DNA of 64,000 bases from Pseudomonadota bacterium (lineage in GTDB: Bacteria; Desulfobacterota; Desulfobulbia; Desulfobulbales; Desulfocapsaceae). The first letter of the stretch is position 1; each line of letters starts with the position of its first letter. The position numbers and the translations under genes were made by a program. The notes under the pieces were generated by a model. That model saw only the letters and a list, made by a program, of their open reading frames with translations, did not search any database and was not told where the DNA came from. Shown here in pieces: positions 63,560 through 64,000 of the stretch. The stretch is from NCBI GenBank assembly GCA_018820855.1, contig JAHJNL010000030.1, positions 17,817-81,816 of the forward strand, in the 5' to 3' direction.

Positions 63560-64000
63560 ATGAAAATAATATGTTTCTTAGGTTCTCCTTTGATAAAGCA
63601 AAGAGGGTATTATCTGGGATGGTGGCTGTTTGTGTTTTTTTTACCAGTCATTCTGTTTAGTCCAACAGGTGTCGAGGCCGGTGAGGATCTTCTCCCCATA
63701 GTTTCTGATAAGACCATTGAGGATCCTCTCAACGCAGCTCCTGCAGTTGAGTCAGGTGAGGCGGATCCTCTCAATCAGGTTCCTGCCGTTGAAGTTATTG
63801 AAGAACCACTTAACCTGATTTCATACCGTACGGTTTTTGTTATCAGCGATTTACTTCGCCTTCCCAGCGATGTTGATGTTGACGGGGAGGGGAGAATATA
63901 TGTACTTGATGGAACTGCCAATATTGTCAGGGTATACAGCCAGGACGGAAAACCCTTGTTTACCCTTGGTGACGAAAAAACGCTCAAGTTTCCGCTGGGG
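63560..64000 (+). CDS. NHL-repeat exported protein (partial)
   Basis: Runs off the right edge. From ATG 63560 there is a hydrophobic export segment (YYLGWWLFVFFLPVILFSPT), then an imperfect repeat of the form DPLN-x-PAVE-x-DPLN-x-PAVE (about 50-80), then the start of a beta-propeller blade (RLPSDVDVDGEGRIYVLDGT and IVRVYSQDGKPLFTLGD) typical of NHL proteins. In-frame ATGs at 63485 and 63506 leave the true start open. It is 84 bases after the cytochrome b gene and probably co-transcribed; NHL proteins often accompany multihaem electron export clusters. Confidence 0.8.
   Translation, partial: MKIICFLGSPLIKQRGYYLGWWLFVFFLPVILFSPTGVEAGEDLLPIVSDKTIEDPLNAAPAVESGEADPLNQVPAVEVIEEPLNLISYRTVFVISDLLRLPSDVDVDGEGRIYVLDGTANIVRVYSQDGKPLFTLGDEKTLKFPLG

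Overview
The window reads as a chromosomal segment of an anaerobic Desulfobacterota bacterium, probably of the Desulfobulbales (sulfate or sulfur metabolism). This is inferred from gene content: an Mrp/Mbh-type antiporter operon, a CooC-type nickel ATPase, a B12-dependent class II ribonucleotide reductase, a DUF4390-NtrY-NtrX operon, a NifX-like/DUF134 pair, and multihaem cytochromes joined to a membrane cytochrome b. No rRNA, tRNA, CRISPR array or insertion sequence was seen. About two thirds of the window is ordinary housekeeping.

Layout. 1-4535 (minus): cation/proton antiporter operon read E-F-G-DUF4040-B-C-D-D', with the last gene cut by the window edge. 5.1-9.4 kb: membrane PilZ protein, PsiE-like protein, and a sensor diguanylate cyclase with a cysteine-rich segment; gene-poor DNA lies between them. 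10.3-12.3 kb: phasin-like protein and UbiB/AarF kinase. 12.4-15.7 kb (minus): NorQ/NorD-type chaperone pair without its usual client. 16.1-19.7 kb: nrdJ preceded by two NrdR-box-like sites, a SEC-C protein, a VanZ-like protein and a small hypothetical, closed by a bidirectional terminator. 19.7-25.5 kb (minus): yqeY, hemB, ntrX, ntrY, DUF4390. 25.8-28.9 kb: strong promoter, DUF302, SBF/Acr3-like transporter, UspA, NifX-like, DUF134. 29-41 kb: prfC, rfbB, rfbC, RNase II-like, era, TPR/OmpA-like lipoprotein-size protein, PhzF, ZIP transporter, and ctpA. 40.7-44.4 kb (minus): envC, ftsX, ftsE and a cooC-like gene, read in the order cooC-ftsE-ftsX-envC-ctpA. 44.7-54.7 kb (plus): ileS-lspA-fabD followed by a tightly overlapping biotin cluster bioB-A-F-G-C-D, able to make biotin from malonyl-ACP onward.

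54.9-64 kb is the least ordinary part. Two large, closely related exported proteins of a family I do not recognise (586 and 604 aa) lie in tandem on the minus strand. Each is followed by a GC-rich perfect hairpin with 16-bp arms; the two hairpins differ in sequence although the few bases after the stop codons are nearly the same. Next comes a small cysteine protein, a 737-bp region rich in repeats and nested inverted repeats, and a plus-strand cytochrome operon: a membrane-anchored multihaem cytochrome with six CX2CH sites, one CX3CH site and a possible CX8CH site; a cytochrome b domain fused to three c-type haem sites; and the start of an NHL/beta-propeller protein that runs off the window. 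Together these look like a quinol-to-periplasm electron route with possible extracellular partners, and they are the best candidates for something undescribed.
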